A DNA stretch of 64,000 bases, taken from NCBI GenBank assembly GCA_036937835.1, contig CM072879.1, forward strand, positions 4,338,001-4,402,000, read 5' to 3'. The notes below the pieces were generated by a model, which had not been told where the DNA came from, made no database searches, and worked only from the letters and a program-made list of their open reading frames with translations. Shown piece by piece: positions 1-11,525 of this stretch. Within the stretch, counting starts at the first letter, position 1; every line of letters begins with the position of its first letter. Both the position numbers and the translations under genes were made by a program. This stretch comes from Pampus argenteus (taxonomy: Eukaryota > Chordata > Actinopteri > Scombriformes > Stromateidae).

Positions 1-241
1 AATTAACATTTGTGAATGCTGAGCAAATACAAAATCACTTTATACTAATAAAATCCCATCACATATTCAACCAGCACTGAAGAAACTAAAAGCTGCTCCG
101 GTTAGAATGAAACACACCTGATGGCTTTCTGTGTAAAATTATGTAAAGATTAACACATTTTAAAGACAACCATGCCCCAACCTGCACCCCCACCCCACTC
201 ACTTTACCTTGCAAACAGATATCTGCTGTGGAACTTAAAAG

Positions 242-251
<10 letters not shown>

Positions 252-290
<39 letters not shown>

Positions 291-297
291 GGGGGGG
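252..297. repeat. (GA)n microsatellite followed by a 17-base G run
   Basis: After a short GT stretch at 241-251 the sequence runs as GA dinucleotides to 280, then as uninterrupted G to 297. It is a simple repeat inside the lin28a intron. The G run could form G-quadruplex structure and is prone to length error in assembly. Confidence 0.95.
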
Positions 298-1157
298 TTT
301 AGGGCTCAAACATTTCTATTTAAAAGGGGTTAGAGGCTAAAATAGAGATAACAAGGCCCATTCCTCTCCCCATCCAGCCCTGCTTCCTGTTATAAAGTCA
401 TTAAAGCACCGGGGAGCCCACCCACTCCTGGATTTCAGTCCCACCTCCCATGCGGAGCCTTTTGGCAGGGACCTCTTCTCAGGTTACCTGCCCCTAAGTT
501 GCTGTAAATCATCTGATGAAAGAAAGGGAATGAGGGCCCTTTACATGCTTGGTCTGGGCCTCAGTGAAACATGGGTGTCAATGTGGTATGCAGAGGTGTG
601 ATCAAATGGGAGATTGTAGTCTATTGTTACAATGACCCATTAAATATTGATTGAAATTAATCTGGGAGCCACATCTAGGAGGCTAATATTCTCCAGCAGT
701 AGTGGTTATTAGCCTTAAATGCTGTCTGTATTTCACATGCATGTAGAATCAGTGATAAAGGGACTGTCAGTCATTTGATCATAATGTTTATATTTACGTG
801 ACCTTCAAAGGTTTATTAGATGGAAGTCACAAAATGCCGATGACATGTGTTAGCCATGAGGTTTGTTAGCATCAGTATCATGCAGATGTTTGACAGCCAA
901 TAAGAGGCTAATATCTATACTGAAAAACAGTGGGGGTTTAATTAGAGCTAAGGCAAAGTAACCACTGAAAAAGAAGATATTTTGGTTTTTAAAAAATGCT
1001 TTTGGTTGACATGGTTCACCATTTGATACGTAAAATGTGAATAGATATATGCATGATGATAATTAAGACAAAGACAACAGACGTTCACTGACATCACTAG
1101 TGTGCAATGACAAGATCTACACGAACATCATGTCTGTGTGTGTTAAGTACAGGATGT

Positions 1158-1230
1158 GGTTAGCCTAGCTTAGCATAAAGACTGAAAGCAGTGGGAATCC
1201 GCTAGCCTGGCTTTGTCTAAAGTTAAAATC
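1158..1230 (+). repeat. Dispersed teleost repeat, copy 1 (TAGCCTAGCTTAGCATAAAG family)
   Basis: The segment reads gttagcctagcttagcataa, then agactgaaagcagtgggaat, then a 'gctagcctggctttgtct' block. The same order of words recurs at 9886-9946. I know this word order from many teleost genomes as an interspersed repeat, but I cannot name its family. Boundaries are approximate. Confidence 0.6.
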
Positions 1231-2906
1231 CAAAATCACGAGGACTTAGAAAGGTTCTTGTTAGCGCTGGTAGTCTTGGAGTTTATTCTGTCAAGTTATC
1301 TTAAAAACCCAAATGAATCAAGACAATTATTAGACCTTTGAACATCCTGGAGTTGAATTAAACAGGAAATAGAAGGAGGATTTAGATGAGAGGATATTAG
1401 TATATATAGTATCTATGGAAGAATTCCTCGGGGAGTTTAGGGGATGACAGGTCGGTGGATCTGTTGACAGAGTGAGCAGGAATGCCGAGGTTGTTAGATT
1501 GTCGGGACTTGGATTCCTATCCCATAATGATCACCAAGCTGTCCGGGTTCAGTCAGTCATAAAACAGCGAAACAGGCTCGGCTTTGGGCACCAATTTAAC
1601 ACGTGTGCGGCATAGACACACAATGCACATACACAGAAAACACTGCAGGCTGTGTTTCTGTGTATAACAAGTGATTTCTGTACATCTCAGTGTGGAAAAT
1701 CCACTGCTGCGAACATCACAACACAGATCTGTAAACTATTACTATGAAAACCTTTAGCATCACAGAAACCTCCCTTCTTCTAACCTTCAGAGCAACACAA
1801 TTCACCAAATATTCACCACTACAATCGGTAGGTCCATTAGTGAAAAGTCTGGTGATTTTTTTTTTCTTCTCTTTCCATCTATCCTGGTAGCTATCCCAGG
1901 AATGCACTCCTGCCCCTGCATCTGCATTTCCCAGCATCCTACAGAGTAGTGGTCATCTTGAGACTTGACCAGATGGACTCATTTTAGAGAGTCTGCGGCT
2001 GCATGTTGTTGGTGGTGGTGGTGGTGCTGAGGAAGCAGAGGGGGAAGGGGTTGGGGGTTAGGAATGCTTTGGTTGGAGACACAGGAGGGGAGGAGGGGTG
2101 TGCGAAAGCGTTGATGCTTTAACACGGCTGTCAACAGGATGGGATTTTTATGAGGGAGCTGAGGATTCTCTGGCAGAGTGGCTACATGTTTCTATTAATG
2201 TGACATGTATGCAGTTCGTCTCGAGTGTGCGATCTCTTTAAGCTACACCAACTCTTTGGGAGTACTACTGCATATGTGAAAAAAGGAGTATAAAGTCTTT
2301 TGTATCTCCAGAAATGAAAAGTGTGGAGTTCTGGAGAACTTTTTATAGCCTGCTCCTCATCTCTGCTGGAGGCTCGCACCTCCAAGATACATTAGCCGCT
2401 ACTACTAACACACACAAATTTCCGCCGTGCATTGTGGGTATTGTAGGCCCTGGGTTTTGACAAGAAAGTAGAATGCAAACACTGCATTGATTTAAAAAAA
2501 AACAACCAAAAAACAAACCCCCTGCCCATTGTGAGTCAGACAAAGTTATAGGAATTGTAATGCTACATGAGTGAACTACTCTTTTAACTCCAACACATGA
2601 TTTTCAACCTGGAAAAACATGGTGGTTGTTCTAGAAACATTAAGCGATCTCTTTTTTTTTTTTTTTTACGTGATGCATAATGATTTTAGTGTTTTTTGAT
2701 ATCAGCTCCTAGAAACTTGTGTCTACAACAAACCAAAGGTTTCACCAGTAAAAAAAAACTATCTCCATGCCTACTGACAACAACCTTTTAAGGTGCTGAT
2801 CTGTCCGTTTCTTTTTCTTTTCTGTTACACAGTTTGTTTATTGCACCACTAGCCTGGTATTCTGCTGCAGCAGCTTAAACCCCACGATCCTCTTTCTGAC
2901 TAACAG

Positions 2907-3085
2907 AGCAAACTGCACATGGAGGGCTTCCGCAGCCTCAGAGAGGGCGAGGACGTCGAGTTCACTTTCAAGAAATCATCGAAAGGCCTGGAGTCTGTCA
3001 GGGTGAGCGGACCTAATGGAGCACCGTGTCTGGGCAGCGAGAGAAGACCCAAGGGTGCCCAGAAACGACGCTTCAAGGTGGACAG
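2907..3085 (+). CDS. lin28a: lin28a internal exon: C-terminal half of cold-shock domain and linker
   Basis: LIN28A is a cytoplasmic/nucleolar RNA-binding protein that blocks let-7 precursor processing and controls developmental timing and pluripotency. This 179-nt exon starts after an AG acceptor (taacag) and reads SKLHMEGFRSLREGEDVEF, which is the end of the cold-shock domain. It continues with the KKSSKGLESV and GSERRPKGAQKRR segments, a basic linker, up to the split Arg codon before the first zinc knuckle. The donor AG|gtaagt leaves phase 2, which matches the next exon at 6607 exactly (AG|A, then Cys-Tyr-Asn-Cys). The upstream exons lie outside the window. The wording fits LIN28A rather than LIN28B, because the protein ends shortly after the second knuckle and lacks the long LIN28B tail. 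Confidence 0.93.
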
Positions 3086-6000
3086 GTAAGTCTAGTTTAG
3101 AGGACATCCACATGGCAATTTTGAGTTTAATATTTTAAGAAACACTCTTTCTTTATGTCTTCTGAGCTGGAAATCATAAATTGAAACATGTAATAAATAT
3201 TCGTGCCCTATTTCATAGAAAAAATAAAAATAAAAAATCTCTGCGGTCTGTGAAACATATTTCTAATTTCAGAACTGAATGTTTGTATCTTGAAACAAGG
3301 ACAAAAGAAGCAGATTGCTGTAATACAATCAAACTTTAAAAAAAAAAAAAAGCTTCAGAAATTCAAATGGCAGATTTTTAAAAAATTTTTTTACTTGTTG
3401 ACTCAAATCACAGACTTAATGTCCGGGTGTATGAGTGATGCCGCGTTATCTTGAACGTTATGTTTGGAGCTGACTAAATGTCGGCTCTTTGTGGAGCAGC
3501 AGGCTGAGCTGGATCAATAACCTGTTTGATCTCTTCAGGCTCGGCTGTTAAAGATTTACTTGTCCAACCCCCCACACACTCACATTTGTCTTCTGTTCTT
3601 GCCACAGTGTAGCTTCACCAGTTCAAAGTTTATCACTTTATCACAAATTTTAAAAAATCCAAGCGCTTTAAACCAACTTGTAAATGAATGCTACAAATGA
3701 ATGCTGGATGGATTTTATTTGCAATTGCTGTTTGTCCTTGAAGTCTGTTTGGCGGATGGATTTTTAGGCAATTAAGATCCAGAGAGGCTATTAATTTGAT
3801 AGCATCTTTTAGATTTGACCATATTAATCATGTCTGACGGTGATTAAGTGGATCCCACATCTTCCTGTCTTTAAATATCTGCTAGATTTGATTGCATTCA
3901 GATGTTGCTACATTCTTCATCTCACTGGTTCTCAAACATGAAAGAAAATAAAGGAGTTTCATTTGTAGATTGTCGGCCATTAAGATCAGATGAGGTTATT
4001 AATGTGATAGCATCTTATTGAGTTCAACTTCATTAATCATGGTGGGCAATGATAAAAAAAATAATCCCACAGCTTCCTGTCTTTAAATTCCCGAGGTCCC
4101 GAGGTTTGATTGCATTCACGTGTTCCCCCTTTTTCTCTCACTGGCTCCCAAACATAAATGTTGTATTCAGAAGAGGAAAGGATCCTATCCGTTTAATTGA
4201 CAACAGATGTAGGTGCCTGAGAGAGGTCAGAGGTCACCACTGCCATAGCAACAATGGGGTGTGGTGTGCAAATGAGGTGGAGGGGAGGGTGGGAGGAGGG
4301 GCGGGTGAGCGAGCAGGGGGTCAGGGTTCAGAGGTCACTGTAGTATTGAAACAAAGGAGCTCCCTCTTATACCCTCATGGCCACGCTGATCAATACTGAG
4401 CCCTGATGGGGGGCAGGGAGGAAGGAAGTGGTGGTTAGCGGTGAGATGATCCAGGGCTCAGTCTGGGTTTCATCATTCTGTATCTCACAGGCTTCATTTT
4501 GCTGCTTTTATGCATAATACTGGTGATATTAAGTAGGTGTCTTGTTTAAAAAAATCTCCCATGAAGAGAACAATAATGACCCGAGCCTTCTAACCTGTCT
4601 GATATATCCGATTCCTCTGTGTCATTGTTGTCCTGCTACCAGAAATACTCACTAGAGCACCAAATATGTATTACGCTGCTGAAAATAGTTCCCCAAAATG
4701 CACAGTTTCCTCCGGTTTGGGTAACATTTGCTAAAAACTACGGTGCCCGGCAGTTTTAAGAAATTACAGAGATTAAAAAAAAGAAAATTAAAAATTAAAC
4801 TACATATTTTTGAGCTGTTTTTCAAAAATGTACATTTCATGCAAAAGCAGTGAACTGGGCGACACAGACAGGGTTGTAGGAAAATATTACACAGTCACAC
4901 AGTTAGTTGAAACTGGAGAACATAAGAAGAAAGTGAAGAAAACAGTTTTGAATAAATATGGGTTCAATATTTCTGCTTTTGTATATAGGTAATAAAATAT
5001 TATTTCTTGTGGACAAACAATGTAATGGCAAAAAAAAGTGATATAAAATAAGTTCAAACGTACCTTTTGCATTTATGTACTGCAGTTCTACCAAAAATAG
5101 AGTCCCCTTTTAATGACTTTGTGAGGGACACAGGTCTTAAACACTTAAAAACACATATGAGTTCTAACATGAAGAAATTATTATTTTATTTTTATTTTAT
5201 TTAATTATGTTATTTTAAACTATAAACGTAAATAATCAAACTTTTGGGTCTTTTCTCAGTCAGCTCCTACTGACTGGTGGTGGAACTGGTGTTACTGCTG
5301 AATGAAAAATAAGTGGCAGTTGTTCAAGAAGCAATAAAACAGCCGACCGTTAACAACTTGTGAACAATGTGTTTGTGATGTTGCTTGTTAGCCAAATCGA
5401 ATGTACCCCCCCGCCCCCCTTCCTGCCTGTTTAAGTGGCTCCAGCCTCTTTATGTCACACTGCACAGTGTTTGCCTTATTTATCCTGCCCTAACAAATTC
5501 ACCAACAGGATTTCACTTTGCAACTGATCATCGGTTTTCTCCGTATAGATTTATTGACATCAATACCCAATTTACCTGCAAGATCAGCAAACAGTAGCTG
5601 GAGTGTTACTGTTTTAATCATAGCAGCTTGAACAACACCTGTCAGCGTGGAGATTAATACTAAACGCTTCGGACCTGGGTGATTATTTAATGTTATCATC
5701 TATTGACTTTCAGTGGAATCCTACTGTGACAATATGATCATATTTTTCACAGTAGGCATTTTGACCTGCCATAGCAGGGAAAGGCACAGGTGCAATAAAT
5801 CACATTAACGATGGCTTTGTTCCATTAGGCGACTACACAAGAAGCCGTGCCAGTGAGCCAGCATGCACAATACTGGGATGATGCAAATGGCTCGTCTAAA
5901 TGGAGTGCAGCCATTCGTTTGATTAATTACACCCGTGTAAACACGTTTGCCATAATGTGGCATTGATCAATTTAGGACACATATTGTTGATATCATGATA

Positions 6001-6606
6001 TTAATTATTACCTAGCTGCAAGATAAAATTAAATTAAAAAAAAATGAGCTTCAAATTCTCCCGCGTGTTCTCAATCATAATCTAGTTTAAAAGACCTGAC
6101 ATGAAAATAATTGATAGCAGGAAGGCACACGCAAAAAATCAGATTGAGTCTGAATTAGTAAAGCAGAGTAAATCTTATGGTGAATGGTAAACTGTACTCA
6201 TATGGCGCCTTTCTAGCCAATTGATCATTCAAAGCGCTTTAAAGTAGTGAATATATGTAGCCAAAATGCATCTTTTTAACCTGACAACAAAGCAGGACTT
6301 TAAGAAGGTGGTTGTCAGAGTTTCCCAAATACAACATCACTTGAGGGACAGAGATCAATTTGGTCAGTTCCCCTCACAGCTGCTCACCCCTGGGACTGCT
6401 AATGTAGACGTATGCTGACAGATATTTTAAGAGACTGAGGAATGTGAAACCAAATCTGTGGGTGTGTCGCCCTCTGGTGGTTAGAAGCCAACCATGTCTC
6501 TTCAGATGCACTGGAGATGTGTTTTTCCTCTACTTGTTCCTAAAACTATTCAATTTTTTAACCACTGAACCAATTGAGGTAACTTCCTCTCCTGTCATAA
6601 TTTTAG
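3086..6606 (+). other. lin28a: lin28a intron between the cold-shock and zinc-knuckle exons
   Basis: The intron is bounded by gtaagt at 3086 and ttttag at 6601-6606. It contains the first copy of a second dispersed repeat (about 5720-5900) and a 'tatggcgcctttctagcc...cattcaaagcgctttaaag' word near 6200-6245, common in teleost interspersed repeats. Several poly-A/T runs are present. I see no coding exon inside; the short open frames here have no recognisable homology. Confidence 0.75.
5735..5900 (+). repeat. Dispersed teleost repeat, copy 1 (GGCACAGGTGCAATAA family)
   Basis: Within this stretch the words 'aggcacaggtgcaataa', 'cacattaacgatggctttgtt' (shortened) and 'gccagcatgcacaatac' occur in order. 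A diverged second copy in the same orientation lies at about 52,890-53,020 (gcacaggtgtaactaataac, attaacaatgcctctgttgc). I treat them as members of one interspersed family. Edges are uncertain and no target-site duplication was identified. Confidence 0.55.
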
Positions 6607-6844
6607 ATGCTACAACTGCGGAGGACCCGGACATCATGCCAAAGAATGCCAGTTGCCCCCTCAGCCCAAAAAGTGCCATTTTTGCCAGAGCGTGTCCCAC
6701 ATGGTGGCAAACTGTCCGGTCAAAGCACAGCAGCAGCAGCAGGAACAGCAGCTTACATCTCCTGCATCTCAGGAAACAGGAACCTCCCCGAGGGAAGAGG
6801 AAGAGGAGCAAAGCCACACAACCCTTTCTGAAAACTCAGAGTGA
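6607..6844 (+). CDS. lin28a: lin28a terminal coding exon: two CCHC zinc knuckles and C-tail
   Basis: The exon begins after ttttag and completes the Arg codon split from 3085. It reads CYNCGGPGHHAKEC and then CHFCQSVSHMVANC, two retroviral-type CCHC knuckles (C-x2-C-x4-H-x4-C) joined by the QLPPQPKK linker. In LIN28 proteins these knuckles grip the GGAG motif of pre-let-7. All eight zinc ligands are present. The tail is Gln-rich (QQQQQEQQ) and ends with an acidic EEEEE stretch before the TGA at 6842-6844, as in vertebrate LIN28A. Frame and phase agree with the upstream exon. The Gln/Glu-rich tail is the least conserved part. Confidence 0.95.
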
Positions 6845-9174
6845 ACGATTCAGGGAAGCTGTGAGGTTTTTTTTTTTCACTGGAACACTGCTTATAGACA
6901 GAGCAACCACAGATTTGTTTTTATTTATTGAGCGACAAAAAGAGTCATCACCGTGATATTTATGTGATGTGTTGTTCAATAGCACGCTGACAGACATATC
7001 CATGTTGTTTTTCTGCCTGTGTCTTATCTTTGGAATGAAACAATCAGAGACATATAGGACATTCTCCTCAGCCGCGTAGTAGCCACATATATCAAGTCCA
7101 ATGTGTGCCTCTTTTAACTGAGCCTCTTTACAAAATGCAATAGGGATAGCTGGTTTAGTCTCTATAACATTGTATACATACAGGGTGTCTGAAAACCTCT
7201 GGCCTAAAGCATCAGGACAGGTTTGACTGATAGATAGGCTTGCAGATATGAGATTATATTGACAAAAAAACAAACAATGTAAGATAGTCCGTGTTGTCTT
7301 CCTCTGACCACAGCATATGCAAAGAGTCTATAAGGCCTACATGATGGGCGCAGTATGAGGATTACTGGTTCTGCCAGTAGTTATATTAGTTCAACCGAAC
7401 AACACATACAACTGCCAACAGGAAACTGACAAGTATAACGAGTGAATAACTGTTCCATTTTATGAATTCAAAAGTAACCCATTGGATAATTCATATGTAT
7501 ACAATAGTTCCAATATTTTTCCTAAAGGAAAAATGGATAACGTACATTTTTGACCAACAAAATCATTTTAAATTTAATAATTTCAAATCAAGAATCGTTG
7601 TTTTTTTAGCCAAAGTAGCCCAAAAGGTTATACTGTCAAGATGTAGCTTTAACACATAGCTAGGTGGTCTAACTGTACGCCAGTAGTTTTAGCTACCGCG
7701 CTAGTTAGCAAGATTTGTTAAGTTAGCTAGCTAGCCTTTAGCGTTATTTCATTTTTCAGACATTTAATTATATAGGACTAAAATGAATACCTTTTAAATA
7801 TAATTCATACACAAAGCCAAACAAAATGTAAAATTTCTTCTAAAGATTTAGCCTAAACATGAAGACAGCTAGCGCACCTCAAACGCTAACGTGAAGTTGG
7901 GCAAATATTTACGAATGTGTGAGAGGCTTTTACACTTTTTTTTTTACTAATGAATTAAACTCTTAACGCAAAGAAATCAATGTTGAGAACTGTAACAAAA
8001 CAAAATGGCTACCAATAACCCTTTAAAAACCCATGTCAGTCAAACCCTTGTTCCGTAGGTTCCAATCTCTTTATAAGACCTGGCAAGATGACACCATGTT
8101 GAATCTTTTTGAAGTGAATGGTGAAGCTCAATGATGATCAAAAATAGCATTAGCTTCTCTTTTTATTATTCCGTTCTACACAACCGAGGTAAACAATCCA
8201 GCATGTGAATGTAAAGAGAAAAAATATATATATAAAACCTAGGCTGCCAAATACTTTATTGAAATTACTTGTGTCTGCTACAATGGGATATCAGGTGTGA
8301 TAGTGAAAAGTGACTATCACAACACAAGTGCCATAACCTCCACTTTCCAAAGGGGTTGAGAGGAGCTACGTTCAAATGCTGTTTTCCACTAAAAACATCA
8401 AAACTAACAACATTATCTCACCAATCATGTTCCAGGGATTTATTTCCATTAGTGGTGAAGCTGTTATATATCATAGTTTTATATCATTTCCAAATTGCCA
8501 TTTCATTATAATATAACCAATATGCAAGACCAGTGTTGATTGTATGGCAGGCGTTAATCAAAAGGTGATGTTTTTACATATAATATCAGGGATTTTCTCA
8601 AAATATATTTGCTCACATGTTCTACTTGAAAGCTGTAAATGGAGTCAGTGGGAAGGATTTTAATTTTTTTTTTTTTTTAATGATTTAATGCTAAAACTCT
8701 CACGCCATCACTTGGCTAAATGTATATAGATATTAACTTTTTTATATTAACTATTTATTCAGAGTTGTTCTTCTTCCCTTCGTTTCCTCTGTTGCTGGCT
8801 TAGGCTGAGGGTCAGACTGAATTATTGACAGCTTTAATAGTTCCTTTCACATCACAAACATTTAATACGACTCGGTTGTGCAAAGCTGTAGCTTCCTTTG
8901 CAAACTGTGCTGTATGTCACAACAAATTCTTGATAATTCTATTACTGTGTAATTGTTTGCTGACGATGTAATGTCATACATCTACAACTATATTGTCACT
9001 GCACAGATAAAACACAGCGTTACCTTTAGTCTAGCCGAATTCCTGTTCATCGATCTATTTAACAGCGATGCAGTATGGAAACACCTCTCGCTATCATGAG
9101 AGGGTGGAAGGTTACGTTTTCTGTCTCGCCGACTTCAGCCTGCATTCAGTTTATGTGGCATGTTCATTTTTGAA

Positions 9175-9182
9175 CTCAGGGA
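9175..9182 (+). promoter_or_regulatory. miR-125 8-mer seed match in lin28a 3' UTR
   Basis: CTCAGGGA is the full 8-mer target of the miR-125/lin-4 seed (UCCCUGAG). lin-4/miR-125 control of lin-28 is classical. The match is exact, but an 8-mer can occur by chance in 4.7 kb; weight comes from its position together with the let-7 sites. Confidence 0.5.
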
Positions 9183-9885
9183 GAAGTTTTCTGACATAGA
9201 TTATTTTAGGTTGTGTCTAAATGTTTGAGTTGTTTGCTGTCTTGGGTTGCCGGAAGACCCAGAGCATCAGTTGCCGAATGAGCCATTCACATGTCATCTT
9301 TGTTATTATGTGCCAGACAAAAATACTGTGGCAGCCTTTTTTAATGACTTCCATCCACCTCTTCCACACTGTACGTTTAACATGATATATAAACCTTGCA
9401 TTTCTCGGTTTAGTTTGTTATTGAATATGAAATATGCAAGTAGATAAATGGTCGAACATAGACAATGTTACAGTGAAATACTCAGCTACAATGGAGTGTG
9501 ACAGCAGAAACTTTTTCGGCTACGTAAAACACCAGCTGTACCTCCTGGTTTTTTTTCCTTTCTGGTATCTGAAGTGGCCGAAAAGGTTTAAGTTGCAAGT
9601 TACGTAGCCTTAACATGCCCCACCTATCTTACACCATCACATCCAAATAGCTTTACAGCTACTCGGCTACCTTGCCTGATTGGCTAGCTAGCTAGCTAGC
9701 GAGCTTCTTCTAGGCTACAACAGTGTTTCATTTCATTTTTTTGATGTCCATTCCTCAGAGTCTGACTCAAATCTTCACACTTTTTGTTTTTTACAACAAT
9801 AGTGCAAAATCTGTGGATATATGCACTGGTTTTGCTTTCTTTTCAAGAGTGAGAAAGAAGACTGAAGTTGAAGCCAAGATATATT

Positions 9886-9946
9886 TAGCCTAGCTTAGTA
9901 TAAAGACTGGTGGCAAGGGGAAATGAGCCTGGCTTTGTCTGTTGGC
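9886..9946 (+). repeat. Dispersed teleost repeat, copy 2 (TAGCCTAGCTTAGTATAAAG family)
   Basis: It shares tagcctagcttag-ataaagactg and 'gcctggctttgtct' with the copy at 1158-1230, in the same orientation, with the central part diverged. Both copies lie inside the lin28a transcription unit. Confidence 0.6.
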
Positions 9947-10113
9947 GAACGACAACAGGGCGCAGTGACTTCTTGGTGCTACTTGGTACGACAGATGAAC
10001 TCGTTTGTCAAGATATGCCTTTTCATTTCTGTTTGTGTTACAGATCAAACAAACGAGATACGACGCGTTAATTAGAGAAGCGTAGAGATGTGACGAGAGG
10101 AGGAATGGCTTTC

Positions 10114-10121
10114 CTACCTCA
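10114..10121 (+). promoter_or_regulatory. let-7 8-mer seed match 1 in lin28a 3' UTR
   Basis: CTACCTCA is the perfect 8-mer complement of the let-7 seed (UGAGGUAG). LIN28A and let-7 repress each other, and LIN28A 3' UTRs of vertebrates carry let-7 sites. This site is about 3.3 kb after the stop codon. Confidence 0.55.
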
Positions 10122-10793
10122 CTCTCAGAAAGAAAGCAAGAATGTCGACCTTTTCTTTAAAGTCACAAAATGAAGTGACAAAGAGGCCAACTTGGCAGGA
10201 TGGGGAAAAGCTGGCTCACCAAAGACACAGTCGAAACTCGGGAATGTGCCAAATTGATTGTATATAACCGTGTACGAACAGAAAAAAGGAGGCATCCTAT
10301 GGAACAATAAATACCATATTTATTTTTAACAGTCCTGCTCTGATGGATACCAAACACGGCAGATAAAACATGGACGTTTTTTTCGTTAAGTCCAAGTAAT
10401 CATGGCACTAGTTTTTAATTGTACATACTGTTCACAGTGTCTTTTTCACTATATTAATATAATGTTCGTTATGTGTCTGCATGATAATGAGTAGAATAAT
10501 AGATTAGCTTTTTTTTATTTTATGTAATGGGAACTGGAGAGTGAGCCCTGTGATTGTAAAGCACAAACGATGTTTAAAGGGATCAGTATTGATCATCATT
10601 AAGGATCATTACGCCTCCGTCATGTGCTCGAGTTCACCTTAATGCTCACTAATGCTGCAGTACAAAGGGCTCTAATCTACCATGTATAATACTTTAATCT
10701 AGTCCCGTGCTTTTGTCTTGTTTCTTGTTCTTTGCATTGCGTCTCGTGTGTGTGACCAAGGCAGAAATTGTCTTGTCAAAAATCTATACAAGT

Positions 10794-10801
10794 CTACCTC
10801 A
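10794..10801 (+). promoter_or_regulatory. let-7 8-mer seed match 2 in lin28a 3' UTR
   Basis: This is a second exact CTACCTCA, 680 bases after the first and 0.7 kb before the AATAAA at 11505. Two full 8-mers in one 3' UTR is more than expected by chance. Confidence 0.55.
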
Positions 10802-11504
10802 GGTGTGAGTTTGGTTTTGATTAGGATAGCTTGAAAACAGCATGTCCAAAAAAAACTTTTTTATTTTAAAGTTTATGTTTATTAAGTTGTTCAAATATTT
10901 ATTGTTTTTTTTTTACATTTCCTTTTTAATGTTATGAACCTGATTTTCTGTGTTTTGGTATTTCTAAGCCTGTTGTTGCTGCAAATATGAGCGATCCTGT
11001 ACTTAAGACCGAATAGGGATGCTTTCAAATGAAGTCTTAGCCTTGTTTTTAGGAAAGAGAGGAATACAAAGGAACTTACTGTACACTCCCATCCTTCAAA
11101 CAAACACTTATATCTTTACTTAAGAGTGGACACACCCACCATTTTAGTATTTCAAAGGGGATTCCACTCCAACACCAAACTCCTTCACCATAACTGTGCT
11201 GGCAAAGAATGTTTGGATTAAGCACACTGATGGATTTAGGATTTTCATGTTTACTTTCTGGGTTATACTGTATGTTTAATCTGTACTCAGGGTTGTAGCC
11301 ATATTAAACACAATAATTATGTTTGTGATTGCATATGGATCATCATTGCTGACTTTGTCTGTTTCAGCCTGCAGCTGAAGTTGTTTGTGCTGCAATACAA
11401 TGGGGGAAAAAAAAAGCTGTAACACAGAGAAGATGAGTGTTTTTCGTGTGACCTCTGACTTTTAGGCAGTAATCATGAAGGTAATATTCACTGTGAAAAT
11501 AATT

Positions 11505-11510
11505 AATAAA
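11505..11510 (+). terminator. Poly(A) signal, likely lin28a
   Basis: AATAAA is followed after about 10-30 bases by a GT-rich run (ttttgtgtggttgtgtggtt), the layout of a strong cleavage and polyadenylation site on the + strand. It is the last such module before the pdik1l promoter region. Confidence 0.55.
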
Positions 11511-11525
11511 CATTTTGATTTTGTG

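Larger units (their letters stand above)
1..2906 (+). other. lin28a: lin28a intron, part upstream of the first visible exon
   Basis: No exon of lin28a precedes the one starting at 2907 in this window. I looked for the first half of the cold-shock domain (KWFNVRMGFGF-type sequence) and found no open frame that fits, so the start codon and N-terminal exons should lie upstream of position 1. The stretch holds a GT/GA/poly-G tract at 241-297 and a dispersed repeat at about 1158-1230. The polypyrimidine and acceptor (ctgactaacag) lie just before 2907. Confidence 0.7.
6845..11525 (+). other. lin28a: Probable lin28a 3' UTR, about 4.7 kb
   Basis: After the lin28a stop there is no other gene until 13.6 kb. 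A strong poly(A) module sits at 11505-11510 (AATAAA) followed by a GT-rich stretch at about 11519-11535. An earlier AATAAA near 10306 could give a shorter form. The interval carries exact seed matches for microRNAs known to act on LIN28: CTACCTCA for let-7 at 10114-10121 and 10794-10801, CTCAGGGA for miR-125 at 9175-9182, ACCAAAGA for miR-9 at 10218-10225 and TGTTTAC for miR-30 at 11249-11255. The extent is inferred; a second dispersed-repeat copy (9886-9946) lies within it. Confidence 0.55.

Noticed and set aside
6836..7273. 145-codon minus-strand open frame overlapping the end of lin28a
   Set aside because: It lies antisense to the lin28a last exon and 3' UTR. It has no recognisable motif, and this length is expected about once by chance in a 64-kb AT-rich window.
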